Counted from the stretch's first letter, positions 8,384-16,155 are shown. The stretch: 36,202 nucleotides of DNA from Stenotrophomonas sp. (GCA_003248565.1 QFOV01000005.1:1-36202), one strand, 5' to 3'. The notes: generated by a model not told the origin, from the letters alone. Program-made: numbers and translations.

Positions 8384-9007
8384 ATGAGCCCGGTCCGCGG
8401 CAAGACGCCAGCTGCCGCCAGCGGCCAGGTGCGCATCGTCGGTGGGCGTTGGCGCAATACCCGTTTGCAGGTTCCTGAATTGCCGGGTCTGCGGCCGACC
8501 AGTGACCGGGTACGCGAGACCCTGTTCAACTGGCTGATGCCTAAACTGCCTGGCGCTCGTGTGCTTGACCTGTTTGCCGGCAGCGGCGCGCTTGGGTTGG
8601 AGGCGGTGTCGCGTGGCGCGGCGTCGGCGCAGCTGGTGGAGCGCGATCCGCAGCTGGTGGCGGCACTGCGCGGCGTGGTCGGAAGGCTGGGGGCAGGGGC
8701 CCAGGTTGAGGTGATTGCCGGCGATGCCCTGCAATGGCTGGGCAGTGCGCCGCCCGCACGGGCCGACGTCGTGTTTCTGGACCCTCCTTTCGCCGCCGGT
8801 TTGTGGGAACAGGTGATCGAGCGTCTTCCCCGGCACCTGGCTGACGATGCCTGGCTGTACGTGGAAGCGCCGGTAGGCGCGGCGCTGCAGCTGCCGGCGG
8901 AATGGCTGCTGCGTCGCGAAGGCAGTACCCGCGAGGTGGCCTATGCCCTCTATCGCCGGGCCGCTGCTACACTTCGCGGCGACATGAACGCGACCGAACC
9001 CGCATGA
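8384..9007 (+). CDS. rsmD: 16S rRNA (guanine(966)-N(2))-methyltransferase RsmD
   Basis: SAM-dependent enzyme that methylates G966 of 16S rRNA on the 30S subunit. The 207 residues contain GQVRIVGGRWRNTRL and GLRPTSDRVRETLFNWL (RsmD signatures), the SAM-binding DLFAGSGALG (62-71), and catalytic DPPF (133-136). I chose the ATG at 8384 (MSPVRGKTP), since the extension to 8249 is unlike the family. Its stop overlaps the coaD start in an ATGA, the common rsmD-coaD pair. Confidence 0.93.
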   Translation: MSPVRGKTPAAASGQVRIVGGRWRNTRLQVPELPGLRPTSDRVRETLFNWLMPKLPGARVLDLFAGSGALGLEAVSRGAASAQLVERDPQLVAALRGVVGRLGAGAQVEVIAGDALQWLGSAPPARADVVFLDPPFAAGLWEQVIERLPRHLADDAWLYVEAPVGAALQLPAEWLLRREGSTREVAYALYRRAAATLRGDMNATEPA

Positions 9008-9507
9008 CCTCAGCCAATCGCCGCATCGCCGTATACCCGGGCACTTTCGACCCGATCACCAATGGTCACATCGATCTGGTGAACCGTGCCGCGCCCTTGT
9101 TCGAGAAGGTGGTGGTCGGCGTGGCGCAGAGCCCATCCAAGGGCCCGACGCTGCCGCTGGAGCTGCGGGTGGCATTGGCGGTGGAAGCACTGCAACACCA
9201 CGACAACGTGGAGGTGGTCGGTTTCGACACCTTGCTGGCCCATTTCGTGCGCTCCGTGCACGGCGGGGTGCTGCTGCGCGGCCTGCGCGCGGTGTCCGAT
9301 TTTGAATACGAATTCCAGATGGCGAGCATGAACCGGCATCTGATTCCGGAGGTGGAGACCTTGTTTCTGACCCCCTCCGAGCAGCACAGCTTCATTTCCT
9401 CCTCGCTGGTGCGTGAAATCGCCCGGTTGGGCGGGGATGTCTCCGGTTTCGTGCCGGCCACTGTGCTTGAAGCGTTGCGCAAGGCCCGCGAAGCGCGTGG
9501 GCAGTAA
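9004..9507 (+). CDS. coaD: Phosphopantetheine adenylyltransferase
   Basis: Converts 4'-phosphopantetheine and ATP to dephospho-CoA and pyrophosphate, the penultimate step of coenzyme A synthesis. The 167 residues begin MTSANRRIAVYPGTFDP and contain the nucleotidyltransferase motif GTFDPITNGH, the RGLRAVSDFEYEFQMASMN segment, and the C-terminal ISSSLVRE motif. Length and motifs are typical. The ATG at 9004 overlaps the rsmD stop by 4 nt, so translation is probably coupled. An in-frame start at 8902 would lie inside rsmD and add an untypical extension. Confidence 0.95.
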   Translation: MTSANRRIAVYPGTFDPITNGHIDLVNRAAPLFEKVVVGVAQSPSKGPTLPLELRVALAVEALQHHDNVEVVGFDTLLAHFVRSVHGGVLLRGLRAVSDFEYEFQMASMNRHLIPEVETLFLTPSEQHSFISSSLVREIARLGGDVSGFVPATVLEALRKAREARGQ

Positions 9508-9546
9508 ATTTTTCTGGTAACACCACTTTTCAACGGGAGAACGATC

Positions 9547-10035
9547 ATGAAGAACACGATGCGCGTGCTGCTTGCCGCCTCGATGGTGCTGGCTGTAACG
9601 GCCTGCAAGAAAGAAGAAGCACCGGTAGTCGAAGCGCAGCAGGCGCTGGTCGCCCCGGCCAAGGATGACGACGCGGGTTGGAAGAAGTACCTGCAGGCGG
9701 TCGCCGTGCAGAACATGGGCAACATCACCGCCAGCCCGTTCCTGTACTACCTGCCGCCGGAGTCGGATCCGGAATTCGCTGCCAAGTACGACCGTCAGGC
9801 TGAGAGCGCCACCGGTGCCGTCGGTCGCGGCGTCCAGCCGGGCAACATGCTGGCTTTCGGTTCGTCGGCGTCGGCCAAGATGGCTGACCTGATCGAGGCC
9901 AGCTTCAAGGACGTGCAGGCTGATTCGATGAAGGGTGTGCGCGTGGTGTTCATCGGCGATGCCGCTGACAACGCCCGTGTGCAGACCATCGTCAAGCCGA
10001 CCGGCGCCGACTACGTCTTCGTCGAAGCCAAGTGA
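9547..10035 (+). CDS. Small exported lipoprotein of unknown function
   Basis: I do not recognise a family. The 162 residues begin with a lipoprotein signal, MKNTMRVLLAASMVLAVTAC, then a KKEEAPVVEAQQ linker. The mature part has WKKYLQAVAVQNMGNITASPFLYYLPP, a glycine-rich GAVGRGVQPGNMLAFGSS, and a C-terminal half with alternating hydrophobics (MKGVRVVFIGDAADNARVQ, TGADYVFVEAK) that looks like a beta-alpha-beta fold. GGGAGA gives a good ribosome site for the ATG at 9547. It stands 39 nt after coaD and is followed directly by a large inverted repeat that overlaps its stop codon. Confidence 0.75.
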   Translation: MKNTMRVLLAASMVLAVTACKKEEAPVVEAQQALVAPAKDDDAGWKKYLQAVAVQNMGNITASPFLYYLPPESDPEFAAKYDRQAESATGAVGRGVQPGNMLAFGSSASAKMADLIEASFKDVQADSMKGVRVVFIGDAADNARVQTIVKPTGADYVFVEAK

Positions 10036-10345
10036 CGCACTGGCGCGGGGCCGCGTAGCGGCTCCGCCTTTGCCAGTGCGTCATCCCCGCGCAGGCGGGG
10101 ATCGCTCTGGCCGTTGCTTTAGCTTCTACCCTGGTTCTGGCTTCTGCTCCAGCTGGCGCGGGGCCGCGTAGCGGCTCCGCCTTTGCCAGTGCGTCATCCC
10201 CGCGCAGGCGGGGATCGCTCTTGCTTCTGCTCTAGCTCCTGCTCTGGCTCTGGATGTAGCTCCGCTCCAGCTGGCGCGGGGCCGCGTAGCGGCTCCGCCT
10301 TTGCCAGTGCACCACCCTCGCGAAGACGGGAGTCGCCCTTGTTCT
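10034..10345. repeat. Three tandem long-stem repeats with REP palindromes; rest of the 10036-10613 gap
   Basis: Three copies of a unit start at 10040, 10153 and 10271 (spacing 113 and 118 nt). Each holds CTGGC...GCCAG arms around GGGGCCGC-GTA-GCGGCTCC. In copy 1 the outer arms extend to GACGCACTGGC (10034-10044) and GCCAGTGCGTC (10072-10082), overlapping the lipoprotein stop codon. Copies 1 and 2 are followed by a REP core CCCCGC-GCAG-GCGGGG and copy 3 by a degenerate version. Between units lies pyrimidine-rich, irregular sequence rich in CTTCTGCTC. From about 10346 to 10613 I see no repeat or gene. Confidence 0.82.
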
Positions 10346-10613
10346 GGTCTCAGCCTCAGCATTAGGGTTGGCCCTGATTCTGCTCAGGCGTTGCGAGACC
10401 CCTGCCAACAACGCGCAATTCAGCCAAATCCAGCGGCGACCAAATCCAGCACCGACACCCGCAGAACGCTGTGGAAGCAGCAGCTTGGACCCCGGCAAAA
10501 CCAGTATCCGGTAAGCTTGCTGTCGGCACTGCCCTTGGCAGTCCATGAACAGCAGGACCGATGAACCGGCAGGCGCCGGTTGCAAGCCCCGCTCCGACGG
10601 GAACACCGCAATA

Positions 10614-10898
10614 ATGTCTTTGAAAATCAATGAGCTCTGCGTCAATTGCGACGTTTGTGAGCCAGCCTGTCCCAACCAGGCCATCGCAATGGGCGAGACG
10701 ATCTATGTGATCGATCCGGCCCGTTGTACCGAATGTGTCGGTCATTTCGATGAACCGCAATGCGTGGTGGTGTGCCCGGTCGAATGCATCGACCCGGACC
10801 CGGATATCGTCGAAACCGAAGATCAGCTGCTGGCCAAACTGGCCGGCCTGCAGCGCGATCACCCAGAGTTTTACCAATCGGAGAATCCAACGGCATGA
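10614..10898 (+). CDS. YfhL-type 2[4Fe-4S] ferredoxin
   Basis: Small cytosolic electron carrier of 94 residues. The first cluster motif is Cys9-x2-Cys12-x2-Cys15-x3-Cys19-Pro. The second is Cys38-x2-Cys41-x8-Cys50-x3-Cys54-Pro. The eight-residue insert (VGHFDEPQ) between the second and third cysteines of the second set, plus a C-terminal helix, are typical of the YfhL/Allochromatium-type ferredoxins. I chose the ATG at 10614 (MSLKINELCV), because the open extension to 10545 is unlike the family. Its stop overlaps the ggt start in an ATGA, an unusual pairing of a cytosolic redox protein with a periplasmic peptidase. Confidence 0.92.
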   Translation: MSLKINELCVNCDVCEPACPNQAIAMGETIYVIDPARCTECVGHFDEPQCVVVCPVECIDPDPDIVETEDQLLAKLAGLQRDHPEFYQSENPTA

Positions 10899-12637
10899 AA
10901 CTCGTTGCCCGTTCCCTGCTGCTGTTCGCACTGGTGCTGTCGCCAGCCGCGTGGGCAGCCGACACCGCACCGGCGCGCGCCGCACACCCTGATGGCGCTG
11001 CGATTGCCAGCGGCCATTCGTTGGCAACCCAGGCCGGTATGGAAATCCTCGGCAAGGGCGGCAATGCGTTCGATGCCGCGGTGGCCGTGTCTTCCACGCT
11101 GGCTGTGGTTGAGCCAATCAGCTCGGGTCTGGGCGGTGGCGGGTTCTTCCTGCTGCACGATGCCAAGACCGGCAAGGACCTGATGCTGGATGCGCGCGAG
11201 ACCTCGCCCGAGTCCGCAACGCCGGAGCAGTTCCTGGACAAGAACGGCAACCTGGACCGTGACCGCTCGGTCAATGGCCCATGGTCGGCCGGTATTCCGG
11301 GTTTGCCGGCGGCGCTGGTGAAGCTGGCGCGCGAGCATGGCAAGTTGCCGCTGGGTGATTCGCTGGCACCGGCAATCCGCGTCGCCACCGATGGCTTCCC
11401 GGTGTACGCACGCATGGCCCGTGGCTATGCCAGCCGCCGTGAAGTAATGGACCGTTACCCGGGCACCCGCGAGGTCTACCTGCGCAACGGCAAGCCGATC
11501 GCCGAGGGCGATATCTTCAAGCAGCCGGAGCTGGCGCATACGCTGCAGCTGCTGGCCGTCAACGGCTTTGATGGCTTCTACCGCGGCGAGACCGGGCGCA
11601 AGCTGCTGGCTGGCGTGAAGCAGGCCGGCGGCCGCTGGACTGCCGAGGAACTGGCCGGCTACACGGTAAAGACCCGCGAGCCGATCGTGTTCAATTACCG
11701 TGGCTGGAAGATCACCACTGCCTCGCCGCCGTCCTCCGGTGGCATCGCGCTGGCCTCGATGCTGCAGATCCTGGAACCCTGGGATCTGAACAAGATGGAC
11801 CAGGCGCACAGCACGCACCTGGTGGTGGAAGCGATGCGTCGTGCCTATCGCGACCGCACCTTCTTCCTCGGCGATCCCGACTTTGTCGACATCCCGCAGA
11901 AGGTGCTGACCAGCCGCGACTACGCGCAGGGCCTGCGTGCGACCATCCATCCGGAAAAGGCCACGCCCAGCGATCTGCTGTCGGGCAACCCTACGCCACT
12001 GGAAGATGACGAGACCACGCATTTCTCGATCATCGACAGCGAAGGCAACCGCGTTGGCGGCACCCAGACGGTGAACCTGCTGTACGGGTCGGGTCTGATT
12101 CCGGCTGGCACCGGCGTGCTGTTGAACAACGAGATGGACGACTTCGCGTTGAAGCCGGGCACGCCCAATGCCTTCGGTGTGATGGGCTATGCGGCCAATG
12201 CGCCGGCCAAGGGCAAACGCATGCTCAGCTCGATGACGCCGACCTTCATGGAGAACGACGACAAGGTCGTGGTGATTGGTACGCCCGGTGGTAGCCGCAT
12301 CATCACCATGGTCCTGCTCGGCATCCTTGGCTACGACGCTGGCCTGGATGCACAGCAGGTAGCCGCCTTGCCGCGCTACCACCACCAGTGGTTGCCGGAT
12401 GAGATTTCGGCGGAAACCGGCGCGTTCTCGCCGGAGGTTGCCAAGCAATTGCAGGCGATGGGCCACAAGGTGGAACTGCCGGGCGACTCCGCCGAAGGCG
12501 GCCGTGGCTCCAGCCATGTCTGGGGCAACCTGCAGACGGTGGAGTGGGATCGGCGCAGCAATGTACTCAGCGGCGGCAGTGATCCACGTAACCCGGTTGG
12601 CAGTGCCGAGGTTCGCAAGCTGGGAAAGGCCGACTGA
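10895..12637 (+). CDS. ggt: Periplasmic gamma-glutamyltransferase (glutathione hydrolase)
   Basis: Autoprocessing Ntn-hydrolase that cleaves the gamma-glutamyl bond of glutathione and related peptides in the periplasm. The 580 residues begin with a signal peptide (MKLVARSLLLFALVLSPAAWA). The large subunit shows GGNAFDAAVA, GLGGGGFFLLHD and LDARETSP (gamma-glutamate-binding arginine). Self-cleavage should occur before the nucleophile Thr374 in ETTHFS. The small subunit has GGTQTVNLLYGSG, NNEMDDF and GTPGGSRIIT. I chose the ATG at 10895 for its signal peptide; it overlaps the ferredoxin stop by 4 nt. A terminator follows the stop. Confidence 0.94.
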   Translation: MKLVARSLLLFALVLSPAAWAADTAPARAAHPDGAAIASGHSLATQAGMEILGKGGNAFDAAVAVSSTLAVVEPISSGLGGGGFFLLHDAKTGKDLMLDARETSPESATPEQFLDKNGNLDRDRSVNGPWSAGIPGLPAALVKLAREHGKLPLGDSLAPAIRVATDGFPVYARMARGYASRREVMDRYPGTREVYLRNGKPIAEGDIFKQPELAHTLQLLAVNGFDGFYRGETGRKLLAGVKQAGGRWTAEELAGYTVKTREPIVFNYRGWKITTASPPSSGGIALASMLQILEPWDLNKMDQAHSTHLVVEAMRRAYRDRTFFLGDPDFVDIPQKVLTSRDYAQGLRATIHPEKATPSDLLSGNPTPLEDDETTHFSIIDSEGNRVGGTQTVNLLYGSGLIPAGTGVLLNNEMDDFALKPGTPNAFGVMGYAANAPAKGKRMLSSMTPTFMENDDKVVVIGTPGGSRIITMVLLGILGYDAGLDAQQVAALPRYHHQWLPDEISAETGAFSPEVAKQLQAMGHKVELPGDSAEGGRGSSHVWGNLQTVEWDRRSNVLSGGSDPRNPVGSAEVRKLGKAD

Positions 12638-12649
12638 GGCGAACAGGAG

Positions 12650-12675
12650 ACCTCGCTTCGGCGGGGTTTTTGTTT
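12650..12675 (+). terminator. Rho-independent terminator after ggt
   Basis: A 7-nt stem ACCTCGC / GCGGGGT (one G-T pair) closes a stable TTCG tetraloop and runs into a T-rich tail (TTTTTGTTT), 12 nt after the ggt stop codon. Confidence 0.85.
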
Positions 12676-12689
12676 GGCTTTTGATCTAT

Positions 12690-12839
12690 GCCGTCATTCC
12701 CGCGCAGGCGGGAGTCGCTCCTGCCTTTTGCTTTACGTTCTTTGCTCCATTCCCTGCTCCCGGTTTACTGCATCGCGGAGGCAGTGGCGAGAGCAACAGC
12801 TAGAGCTAGAGCGATTCCCGCCTGCGCGGGAATGACGGC
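12690..12839. repeat. Inverted pair of 31-nt REP elements
   Basis: Copies at 12690-12720 and 12809-12839 are near-perfect reverse complements, with one mismatch over 31 nt. The core is GTCATTCCCGC-GCAG-GCGGGA. The 88 nt between them is pyrimidine-rich at the start and carries no gene. This is a BIME-like arrangement. A single related palindrome is at 33250-33281. Confidence 0.85.
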
Positions 12840-12956
12840 AGATGAGCGAAAGCCGATCCAAAGCCAGGCCCCATCAGTAATCATCCTTCCGATAGGTGCA
12901 CACAGCACGACGTCCCCGCCAGTGCCGTTGCCCGTCAATTATCCGCCACCGGATCC

Positions 12957-12987
12957 TTGCGAATATTTAACGCGCAGCGGGTAGAAT
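12957..12987 (+). promoter_or_regulatory. Possible promoter for a leaderless mRNA
   Basis: TTGCGA (12957-12962) and TAGAAT (12982-12987) form a -35/-10 pair with a 19-nt spacer. The expected transcription start, about 7 nt below the -10, falls at or next to the ATG at 12995, and no Shine-Dalgarno is visible. The remainder of 12840-12994 shows nothing I can name. Confidence 0.4.
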
Positions 12988-12994
12988 TTTTCAT

Positions 12995-13885
12995 ATGAAA
13001 CTTTGGTCGATTCGCGGTAACTCGCAAAAACTCGATGGCGGCGCGATGTTCGGCAACGCGCCGAAGGCGTTGTGGGAGCGCTGGGCGGAGGCCGACGATG
13101 CCAATCGCATCGAGCTGGCATGCCGGGCATTGTTGGCCAGCCCGCTGGGTGGCAAGACGGTGTTGTTCGAAACCGGCATCGGTGCCTTCTTCGAGCCCAA
13201 GTTGCGCGAACGCTATGGCGTGCAGGAGCCGCGGCATGTGCTGATGGATTCGCTGCGTGAAGCCGGCTTCGAGCACGAAGACATCGATGTGGTGGTGCTG
13301 AGTCATCTGCATTTCGATCATGCAGGGGGCTTGCTGGCGCCGTGGTCGGAAGGTCGCGAGCCGGAGCTGTTGTTCCCCAATGCGACCTTCGTGATTGGTG
13401 CCGAGCACTGGGAGCGGGCCAAGCATCCGCACCCGCGTGACAGGGCCAGCTTCATTCCCGAGTTGACAGGTTTGCTGGAAGCCAGTGGCCGCCTTGAGAT
13501 CGTCAGTGGTGCCTATTCGAAAGTACTCGGCGAATCGGTACGTTTCAGCTTCAGTGACGGCCATACGCCAGGCTTGATGCTGGCCGAGATCGTCGGCCCC
13601 GAGCGGGTCAACGGGCAGTCGCGTGGTGGCGTGGTGTTCTGTGCCGATCTGATTCCTGGCCGTTCCTGGGTGCATGTGCCGATCACCATGGGTTACGACC
13701 GCAATGCCGAACTGCTGATCGACGAGAAGCGGGCATTTCTGGAAGACAAACTGGCGCGTAACGTGCACCTGTTCTTCACCCACGACCCGCAATGCGCGAT
13801 GGCGCAGGTGGTGCGTGATGAGAAAGGGCGCTTTGGCACCGCCCACGAGGTGGGTGAGCTGAAGGCGCGTTCGCTGGCCGCCTGA
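12995..13885 (+). CDS. Metallo-beta-lactamase-fold hydrolase
   Basis: A cytosolic-looking hydrolase of 296 residues with no signal peptide. The metal-binding motif is HLHFDH (His104, His106, Asp108, His109), preceded by VLFETGIG. Later metal ligands are probably in SFSDGHTPG and VVFCADLIPG. The C-terminal HLFFTHDPQCAMAQV also fits the fold. The arrangement resembles the branch that includes N-acyl homoserine lactonases, but sequence alone does not fix the substrate; quorum-signal lactonase, another lactonase or a thioesterase-like role are all possible. The ATG at 12995 lacks a ribosome site and may begin a leaderless transcript. Confidence 0.85.
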   Translation: MKLWSIRGNSQKLDGGAMFGNAPKALWERWAEADDANRIELACRALLASPLGGKTVLFETGIGAFFEPKLRERYGVQEPRHVLMDSLREAGFEHEDIDVVVLSHLHFDHAGGLLAPWSEGREPELLFPNATFVIGAEHWERAKHPHPRDRASFIPELTGLLEASGRLEIVSGAYSKVLGESVRFSFSDGHTPGLMLAEIVGPERVNGQSRGGVVFCADLIPGRSWVHVPITMGYDRNAELLIDEKRAFLEDKLARNVHLFFTHDPQCAMAQVVRDEKGRFGTAHEVGELKARSLAA

Positions 13886-13912
13886 GCTGACCAACGGCAG
13901 GAAAAAAACTGA

Positions 13913-13934
13913 CTTCCGGCACTGATTCCGGAAG
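13913..13934. other. Short inverted repeat between the two hydrolase genes
   Basis: CTTCCGG (13913-13919) and CCGGAAG (13928-13934) form a 7-nt stem with an 8-nt loop, 28 nt after the preceding stop. No T-run follows, so it is not a clear terminator; it could be an operator or an mRNA structure. Confidence 0.4.
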
Positions 13935-13981
13935 CCGTCAAAACCGACATTGGTCCCATCATCCAGATCCGGGGCAATGTC

Positions 13982-14818
13982 TTGAAACTTCCTTCTCTTC
14001 TGCGACGTGCCGGGCTTGCCGTGCTCCTGCTGCTGGGGCCGGCTGCTGCCGCGCTGGCGGCTCCAACCCAGGTGCTGCCATTGCAGGTCAGTGCCGAGCG
14101 CTCGACAACACTGGCGATCTGGGAGCCGGCGCAGGTGCGTGGCGTGGTGCTGTTTTCCTCCGGGCACGGTGCCTGGCCGGAGCGCTACGAGCGCCTGCTG
14201 CAGTCCTGGGCGGATGCCGGATTCGTGGTGTTGGCACCGCTGCACGTGGACTCGATGAAGTATCCGCAGCGTGAGCAGTTCTCGCTGCAACAAGGCTTGA
14301 CCGAGCGCTTCGTCGACATGCGCGCTGTCAGCAGCTACGCGGCGAAGCATTGGCCCGGGATGCCGGTTGCTGCAGCCGGTCATAGTCTGGGGACGCTGAT
14401 CTCGGCGACGCTTGGTGGTGCATTGAACGGACTGGGGCCGTTGCGCGATCCGTCAGTGGCGGCTGTGCTGGGCTATTCGTCGCCAGGCCGGATTCCGGGG
14501 CTGATCAACGAGCAGTCATATGCCTCGCTGGCGGTGCCTTTGCTGCTGGTCACCGGTGACAAGGATCTGGTGCCGGGTTTCGTCAGCGACCAAGTCGATC
14601 ACCTCTATCCCGTCGAGACGGCGCCTGCTGGAGACAAGACCGGCGTGGTACTTGCCGGGGGCGACCACAACCTGATTGGCGGAGAACCTGAGCTGTTGTT
14701 CGAACGCGCTCGCGAGCTGGGCACGGCGTTCCTGCGTGCACAACTGCTCAAGGACGAACAGGCGCGGCAGCTGTTGGCGGCGCCTGCCGCTGCCAATGAG
14801 CGCTGGCTGCGCCGCTGA
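13982..14818 (+). CDS. Exported alpha/beta-hydrolase
   Basis: Probable periplasmic serine hydrolase, 278 residues. A signal peptide (MKLPSLLRRAGLAVLLLLGPAAAALA) begins at TTG 13982. No in-frame ATG exists that keeps the signal, and GGGG lies about 8-11 nt upstream. The oxyanion region is FSSGHGAW. The nucleophile is Ser135 in AAGHSLGT, the acid is probably in TGDKD (Asp193 or Asp195), and the catalytic histidine is His229 in GGDHN. The pattern suits an esterase or dienelactone-hydrolase-like enzyme; the substrate is not evident. A terminator separates it from the convergent pliG-like gene. Confidence 0.83.
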   Translation: MKLPSLLRRAGLAVLLLLGPAAAALAAPTQVLPLQVSAERSTTLAIWEPAQVRGVVLFSSGHGAWPERYERLLQSWADAGFVVLAPLHVDSMKYPQREQFSLQQGLTERFVDMRAVSSYAAKHWPGMPVAAAGHSLGTLISATLGGALNGLGPLRDPSVAAVLGYSSPGRIPGLINEQSYASLAVPLLLVTGDKDLVPGFVSDQVDHLYPVETAPAGDKTGVVLAGGDHNLIGGEPELLFERARELGTAFLRAQLLKDEQARQLLAAPAAANERWLRR

Positions 14819-14878
14819 TTCGTTGCAGTTGGTTCGGCGGATTACGCGTCTTGCGCAAATTCGCGCCAGTTCGTTTCA

Positions 14879-14914
14879 GTCAGCAAGCGCCGCAGAGCGG
14901 CGGTTGCTGACTTT
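14879..14914. terminator. Bidirectional terminator between convergent genes
   Basis: Fifteen-nt arms GTCAGCAAGCGCCGC and GCGGCGGTTGCTGAC (one mismatch) close a 3-nt AGA loop, with TTT on the right. It lies between the stops of the alpha/beta hydrolase (14818) and the lysozyme-inhibitor-like gene (14955). Confidence 0.8.
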
Positions 14915-14954
14915 GCCACTGCCGCCATGCCGGCCTGCATGGCAGGGATCAATG

Positions 14955-15368
14955 TCAATGAATCGCGAAGGTGATGGCATAGGCGGCCTGCGCACCGCGC
15001 CGGGCTGCCGCACGCACCTGGTACACCTGCACGGTGTAGGTCCCGGAGGCAGGCAATATGCCGTTCCAGTCCTGTCCCAGGCTGCCACTGCCGAGAGCGG
15101 TGGCAACGCCGGGAATATCCCCCGGGGCATAGATGTTGAAGCCGACATTGCTGCTGCCGCTCAGGCTTACCCGCATGGATTGCTGGGCCATGGCATCCAG
15201 CGTGTAGTTCACGCTGTCGTAGCCAAGCAGGCTATGGCTGGTGCTGTAGCTGTTCATGCCCTTTGCGAACTGCACGGGAGTCTGGGTGACCTTGTCGGCG
15301 GCAAAGGCGGCCGGCGTGCTGATTGCACACGCAGCGGCCAGAACCAAAGTGATGGCGCGTTTCATCAT
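14955..15368 (-). CDS. PliG-like periplasmic inhibitor of g-type lysozyme
   Basis: Small exported protein of 137 residues with a signal peptide (MMKRAITLVLAAACAISTPAAFA). The mature part, about 114 residues, has VQFAKGMNS, LLGYDSVNYTLDA and the C-terminal LPASGTYTVQVYQVRAAARR. These align with Escherichia coli PliG (RKGHSSAQYSG, GYDYDTYTFYA, LPASGKYELRVLQTRNDARK) as I remember it. The fold is a PPC-like beta sandwich. PliG proteins block goose-type lysozymes from animal hosts or predators. I chose the ATG at 15368 (15365 is equivalent) over an upstream start at 15461 because the signal peptide begins there. It lies 55 nt after upp on the same strand and may share its transcript. Confidence 0.75.
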   Translation of the reverse strand: MMKRAITLVLAAACAISTPAAFAADKVTQTPVQFAKGMNSYSTSHSLLGYDSVNYTLDAMAQQSMRVSLSGSSNVGFNIYAPGDIPGVATALGSGSLGQDWNGILPASGTYTVQVYQVRAAARRGAQAAYAITFAIH

Positions 15369-15423
15369 GTTCACCGCTTGAGTTGGTGGTTGGCGGCGGC
15401 AACTGTCTGGCCGGCCGCGATGC

Positions 15424-16056
15424 TCAACCGATGCGGGTGCCAAAGATGCGATCACCGGCATCGCCCAGGCCCGGCATGATGTAGCCCTTCTCGTTGAGGC
15501 GTTCGTCGATGGCGGCGGTATACACCTCCACGTCCGGATGCACGGCTTCCAGTGCCTTCAGGCCTTCCGGTGCGGCGACCAGGAAGATGCCCTTGATGCG
15601 GCGGGCGCCGGCCCGCTTGAGCATGTCGATGGTGGCGATCAAGGTGCCGCCGGTGGCCAGCATCGGGTCAAGGATCAGCGCGTCGCGCTCTTCCAGGCGG
15701 CCGGTCAGGCGCTCGAAGTAGGGCACTGGCTGCAGGGTTTCCTCGTCACGCTGCAGGCCGACAACGCTGACACGCGCGGCTGGAATCAGCGACAGCACGC
15801 CGGTCAGCATGCCGAGGCCGGCGCGCAGGATCGGCACCACGGTGATCTTGGCACCGGCAATGCGCTGCACCTGCACCGGGCCGGCCCAGCCTGCCATGGT
15901 GTGGCTTTCGGTCTCAAGATTGGCGGTGGCCTCGTAGGCCAGCAGGGTGCCAAGTTCGTTGACGACCTCGCGGAAATCCTTGGTGCTCATGGATGCATCG
16001 CGGAGTAGGCCGATCTTGTGCTGGACCAACGGGTGGCGGACTTCGACGATTTTCAT
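15424..16056 (-). CDS. upp: Uracil phosphoribosyltransferase
   Basis: Pyrimidine salvage enzyme that makes UMP from uracil and PRPP in the cytosol. The 210 residues match the usual length of about 208. The protein begins MKIVEVRHPLVQHKIGLLRD and contains VPILRAGLGM, the PRPP loop LILDPMLATGGT, and the uracil-binding C-terminal YIMPGLGDAGDRIFGT. I chose the ATG at 16056; the extension to 16188 is not family-like. It is divergent from the TonB-dependent receptor gene with a gap of about 100 nt. Confidence 0.96.
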   Translation of the reverse strand: MKIVEVRHPLVQHKIGLLRDASMSTKDFREVVNELGTLLAYEATANLETESHTMAGWAGPVQVQRIAGAKITVVPILRAGLGMLTGVLSLIPAARVSVVGLQRDEETLQPVPYFERLTGRLEERDALILDPMLATGGTLIATIDMLKRAGARRIKGIFLVAAPEGLKALEAVHPDVEVYTAAIDERLNEKGYIMPGLGDAGDRIFGTRIG

Positions 16057-16155
16057 GGCGGTGTGATGACAGGGAAGAGCCGATAGTTTGCCGCAGTCCT
16101 GCTGTACCCAGCCAGTAACGGACTGAAATATTGCAGCCGTGCGTCTGTAACAGTC

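Noticed and set aside
12690..12839. Inverted ends that could mark an insertion sequence
   Set aside because: The 88 nt between them cannot encode a transposase, no target duplication is visible, and the ends match a dispersed REP family.
12981..13200. Metallo-hydrolase called outright as an N-acyl homoserine lactonase
   Set aside because: HLHFDH and the overall layout fit, but the same motif is shared by many metallo-beta-lactamase-fold enzymes, so substrate cannot be assigned.
16057..16155. Pho-box half sites upstream of the TonB receptor (CTGTCAT on the minus strand, CTGTAAC on the plus)
   Set aside because: Only isolated half sites are present, without the 11-nt direct-repeat spacing needed for PhoB, so control by phosphate is not shown by sequence.
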